From assembly GCA_016713735.1 (NCBI GenBank), contig JADJOP010000028.1:1-18993 (forward strand): a DNA stretch of 18,993 nt. The letters run 5' to 3'. The position numbers and the translations under genes were made by a program. Origin of the DNA: Bryobacterales bacterium (GTDB lineage: Bacteria; Acidobacteriota; Terriglobia; Bryobacterales; Bryobacteraceae). Below, piece after piece: positions 16,592 to 18,993 of the stretch; the first letter of the stretch is position 1; each line of letters opens with the position of its first letter. Under the pieces are notes generated by a model. That model saw only the letters and a program-made list of their open reading frames with translations. It ran no database searches and was not told the origin of the DNA.

Positions 16592-16607
16592 AGCACGGCG
16601 GCTGCCA
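16592..16607 (-). promoter_or_regulatory. Candidate sigma-54 promoter before the NifX-like gene
   Basis: The minus strand reads TGGCAGCCGCCGTGCT, with GG and GC ten bases apart as required and 9 of 12 specified positions matching the TGGCACG-N4-TTGCT consensus. A start about 12 bases after the -12 element falls near 16581, only eight bases before the ATG and within the ribosome site, which counts against it. In favour, a sigma-54 activator gene lies 1.2 kb upstream on the same strand. Confidence 0.3.
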
Positions 16608-16843
16608 TCACGCCGGCGTGAAGATTGGCGCATGGCCGCGGAGACCGGGCGCAGCGCAGCCGGGCCGACCAACTTCACGGGGGCGGGCGGCGCCGCGGGA
16701 GCGCGTCTGTCGTGTGCAGTTCGGGAAGCGCGTAGCCGTGGGCCGGCAGCACGGACCATTTCGCCCGTGCCAGCCGGCGCGCTTCCTTAGCCATGCGGCA
16801 GAGATCCTTCGTAAAGGCTGCGGTGTAGCGCCCCGGCTCGAGG

Positions 16844-17344
16844 TCACCAGCCAGCTGAGTGGGCCCTTGATTCCAGGTTTGCGGAGGGGAGGCAGCCGCC
16901 TTCACTGGATTCGGTTCCCCATGTCTCGCCGTCCCCGCAGGCCGACGCGATGACACGGCTGACTTCGGCCGCGTCAAACGGTTTGGCGAGCACGTCATAG
17001 CCTCCTTGGTTCAGTACCTCGGCCCAAAACGTGTCGTCGGCTCGGCGCGAAGTGACGAGTAGCTTCGCCTTTGAGGAGGATCGGGTGAGGTTGGCCAGAA
17101 CACATTTCCAGTCGCCGTCCAAGAGGGTTTCCGAGCACAGCACGGCAGCCATGTGGCGGTTTGAAATCAGGTGCAGCGACTCAATCAGAGTATGCGCGAG
17201 GCAAACCTCGCAATCCAACTCCCCGAGAACCCGGGCAAGGAAGGCCCGCTCCTCACAGTAAGGCGAGATGATGAGCACGGCCGTTCCAGGCCTTGCCCCT
17301 TTATGAGACGAGTTCACGTTTGACCGGCCAGCATCCTGTTTCAT
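16844..17344 (-). CDS. Degenerate receiver-domain response-regulator-like protein
   Basis: 166 residues from ATG 17344. Residues 22-135 follow the receiver layout: VLIISPYCEERAFLARVLG (strand 1 with acidic residues), HMAAVLCSETLLDGDW (strand 3), KLLVTSRRADDTFW (strand 4, with the Thr/Ser switch) and GYDVLAKPFDAAEVSRVI (strand 5, with the Lys). The phospho-acceptor Asp is missing: the position reads S71 next to E72. The protein ends in a short non-conserved tail with no output domain. It may act as a phosphorylation-independent partner of the sigma-54 activator upstream. It is on the same strand as, and 270 bases before, the NifX-like gene; the gap between them shows nothing certain, although GDLEPGRYTAAFTK occurs in one frame near 16810. 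Confidence 0.75.
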   Translation of the reverse strand: MKQDAGRSNVNSSHKGARPGTAVLIISPYCEERAFLARVLGELDCEVCLAHTLIESLHLISNRHMAAVLCSETLLDGDWKCVLANLTRSSSKAKLLVTSRRADDTFWAEVLNQGGYDVLAKPFDAAEVSRVIASACGDGETWGTESSEGGCLPSANLESRAHSAGW

Positions 17345-17803
17345 AGTGCCCAACGGGAAGTTGTGTGCAGTTCGAGGTCCATGACGGGGAGGTTGTGGAG
17401 GGAAATGGTCCTCTCTTGCGGCGGAGGACTAGCCCGCATGTTTCACCAGCCATCGGCTGCGGAGCGCGATAGCCGCGCGCCTGCCGCGTTGCGCTTGCAT
17501 TCCGTCCTCGACGTACTGTTCAAGTACGCCTGCGTCCCAGCTTCCTCGCGCGCCTTGCATCCGCACGGCTCTCATCGCTCCTCGCTGAGATCGTGGCGAA
17601 ACATCCGGGCTAGCAACAGCCCGCGGGTTGCAGAATCGCAGTCCGGCCGGATGCGGACGGTTGCGGTTCCGCTCGCCTGGTGGTGACCGCCGCGGCTGCT
17701 TGCACGGCGTTGTTGGGGAGTTGCCATGAGCCCACGGGCACTGAGACCAGGCCGGGGCCGGAGAAGCGGGGCGGCGCGGATCTGCTACGGGGAAAGAGCC
17801 GGA
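17345..17803. other. 459-base gap between the activator and the receiver-like gene, with a structured element
   Basis: No protein frame is convincing. The stretch 17480-17640 is unusual: a hairpin at 17512-17528 lies between GTCCTCGA and CCTGCG, and the sequence goes on to GAAACATCCGGGCTAG near 17600. Its regular look, without coding potential, suggests a conserved DNA or RNA element rather than random spacer. Confidence 0.35.
17512..17528. repeat. Perfect palindromic hairpin in the gap before the receiver-like gene
   Basis: CGTACT (17512-17517), loop GTTCA and AGTACG (17523-17528) form a perfect six-base stem. It sits in a longer non-coding block of distinctive composition. Similar hairpins flanked by 'GTCCTCGRCGTAC' and 'GTACGCCTGCG' are recalled as recurring between genes in various proteobacterial genomes, but this is from memory only. 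Confidence 0.35.
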
Positions 17804-18993
17804 TCAGCGAGCGCGATTGCGGCGGGCATGCCCGTCGGCGCCCTGAGGCCGGGCCGGTTTAGCGCCCGGCGCCTGAATTCCAAGTGATCGCATCTTGCGG
17901 AATAAGGTGGTTTTGTGAATGCCGAGTTGGCGTGCCGTTTCGAGCCGGCTCCACTTGTTGCGGCGGAGGGCCGAAAGGAGGAACGAAGCCTCCACCTGGG
18001 CCAGGGAACTCATGGACGGGGCCGCGGAATCCAGGCGCGGCGGCGCGCAGAGTTGGACGGGGAGGTGCGCGGGCTGGATCCAACCGGAGTGGCAGACGAC
18101 GAAGGCGCGCTCGATGATGTTCTCCAACTCGCGGATATTGCCGGGAAAGGTGTGCGCCATCAAACAGGCCAAGGCGTCGCCGGCGATGCCGGCCACCTCC
18201 CTGCCTTGGAGCGAGTTGAGCCGGTCAATGAAGTGTTCCACCAACAGGGGGATGTCCTCCATGCGGTCGCGGAGGGGTGGGATCTCCAAACGGACGACAT
18301 TGATGCGGTAGTAGAGGTCCTCGCGAAACTGCCCGTTTGACACCAGTTGGGAGAGGTTCTTGTTGGTGGCGGCAATGATCCGCACGTCGGCCTTCACCGG
18401 CTGCACGGACCCCAGGGGCTCATACACGCGCTCCTGCAACACCCGCAACAGCCGCACCTGCAGCGCCGGAGAGATGTCGCCGATCTCATCCAGCAGGAGC
18501 GTGCCTCTCGGCCAGCGCAAAGCGCCCCGGCTTGTCTTTCCTCGCATCGGTAAAGGCGCCGGCTTTATAGCCGAACAACTCGGACTCAAGAAGGGTATCG
18601 GGAAGCGCGCCGCAGTTGACAGCCACGAACGGCTTCTGGCGGCGGCGGCTTTGGTTGTGAATCGCGCGCGCCACCAGTTCCTTGCCGGTGCCGGTTTCGC
18701 CTTCAATCAGGACCGTCGCCTGGCTCTCGGAGACGTCAGGCCTTAGAGCTGGAACAACTCGTGCATCCGCGGGCCGCACTGATGATGTCCTCGAAGCGAA
18801 AATCGCGCGCCGTAGCTGTTTACGCAGGTGTTCGATGGCGGTCAGATCGCGAAACGTCTCCACGCCGCCCACCACGCGGCCTGCCTCGTCGCGCAGGATG
18901 GCCGTGGAGATACTGATCGGCTTGCGGTTGCCCTGGGCATCGAGAATGGTGATCCGCTTGCCGATGATCGGAACGCCGGTTTCGATGGTCTGC
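17804..18993 (-). pseudogene. Sigma-54-dependent activator (PAS, AAA+, Fis), 5' end outside window, frameshifted
   Basis: Reading from the right edge, the end of a PAS domain (GNRKPISISTAILRDEAGRV, VGGVETFRDLTAIEHLRKQL) leads into a sigma-54 interaction AAA+ domain: GETGTGKELVARAIHN (Walker A), ELFGYKAGAFTDA (variant of the GAFTGA sigma-54 loop), GTLLLDEIGDISPALQVRLL (Walker B), IIAATNKNL and FREDLYYRINVVRLEIPPLRDR. It closes with a Fis-type helix-turn-helix, LETARQLGIHKTTLFRKMRSLG. Breaks occur at about 18820, 18770 and 18750 (one base missing each; between them DFRFEDIISA and MHELFQL are read in other frames) and at 18503-18509 (probably two missing). It binds enhancers and remodels RNA polymerase sigma-54. 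The PAS input suggests a redox or small-molecule signal. The NifX-like/transporter operon is the obvious target, by position only. Confidence 0.75.

Noticed and set aside
16675..16998. Separate minus-strand gene encoding GDLEPGRYTAAFTKDLCRM...
   Set aside because: The helical-looking stretch is short, overlaps the receiver-like gene and has no ribosome site; kept only as a remark.
17512..17528. LexA/SOS box at the hairpin
   Set aside because: The palindrome CGTACT-AGTACG does not match the GAAC/GTTC or CTGT/ACAG LexA forms.
1..18993. Mobile island, prophage or CRISPR
   Set aside because: No integrase, transposase, attachment repeat, phage structural gene or spaced direct repeats were seen.

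Overview
The window is GC-rich, densely coded DNA that looks like a soil Acidobacteriota chromosome of the Bryobacter/Solibacter type. That placement is an inference from protein style: twin-arginine secreted sugar-active proteins, PadR and DeoR regulators, a HELYH metalloprotease and TPR proteins. No rRNA, tRNA, CRISPR array or recognisable transposase was found.

Region 1 (1-8124) is carbohydrate related. It holds the start of a DhnA-type class I aldolase (minus, running off the left edge), a divergent agarase-like glycoside hydrolase (plus, frameshifted), a very large Tat-exported glycosidase-like protein (minus, frameshifted), a DeoR-family repressor and a PfkB sugar kinase that resembles the sulfofructose-kinase (YihV) group. 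Two good sigma-70 promoters, one before the aldolase and one before the Tat protein, each carry an AT-rich patch just upstream of the -35 box. The two patches share TCGTTTT and ATCGAT (plus strand) and are plausible DeoR operators. Together these suggest a regulated pathway in which a polymer is cut outside the cytoplasm, the released sugar is phosphorylated, and the product is cleaved by an aldolase.

Region 2 (8125-12408) has a PadR regulator and a tight minus-strand operon, eda-kdgK-dapA-like: KDPG aldolase, KDG kinase and a dihydrodipicolinate-synthase-family lyase or dehydratase. It fits catabolism of 2-keto-3-deoxy sugar acids from uronates or aldonates.

Region 3 (12409-15160, plus strand) holds a possible 26-residue membrane peptide, a secreted HELYH metalloprotease (frameshifted), a degenerate receiver-domain protein (frameshifted) and a TPR protein.

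Region 4 (15154-18993, minus strand) is a probable regulatory and metal-related unit. It has a PAS/AAA+/Fis sigma-54 activator (5' end beyond the window, several frameshifts), a second degenerate receiver protein, a NifX/NafY-like protein and a 10-TM heavy-metal exporter-like protein of the ArsP_2 type. A candidate sigma-54 promoter lies just before the NifX-like gene.

A striking property is the clustering of single-base indels in five genes, often compensating, while ten neighbours are intact. The reading frames between the breaks stay conserved, so sequencing or assembly error is at least as likely as gene decay.
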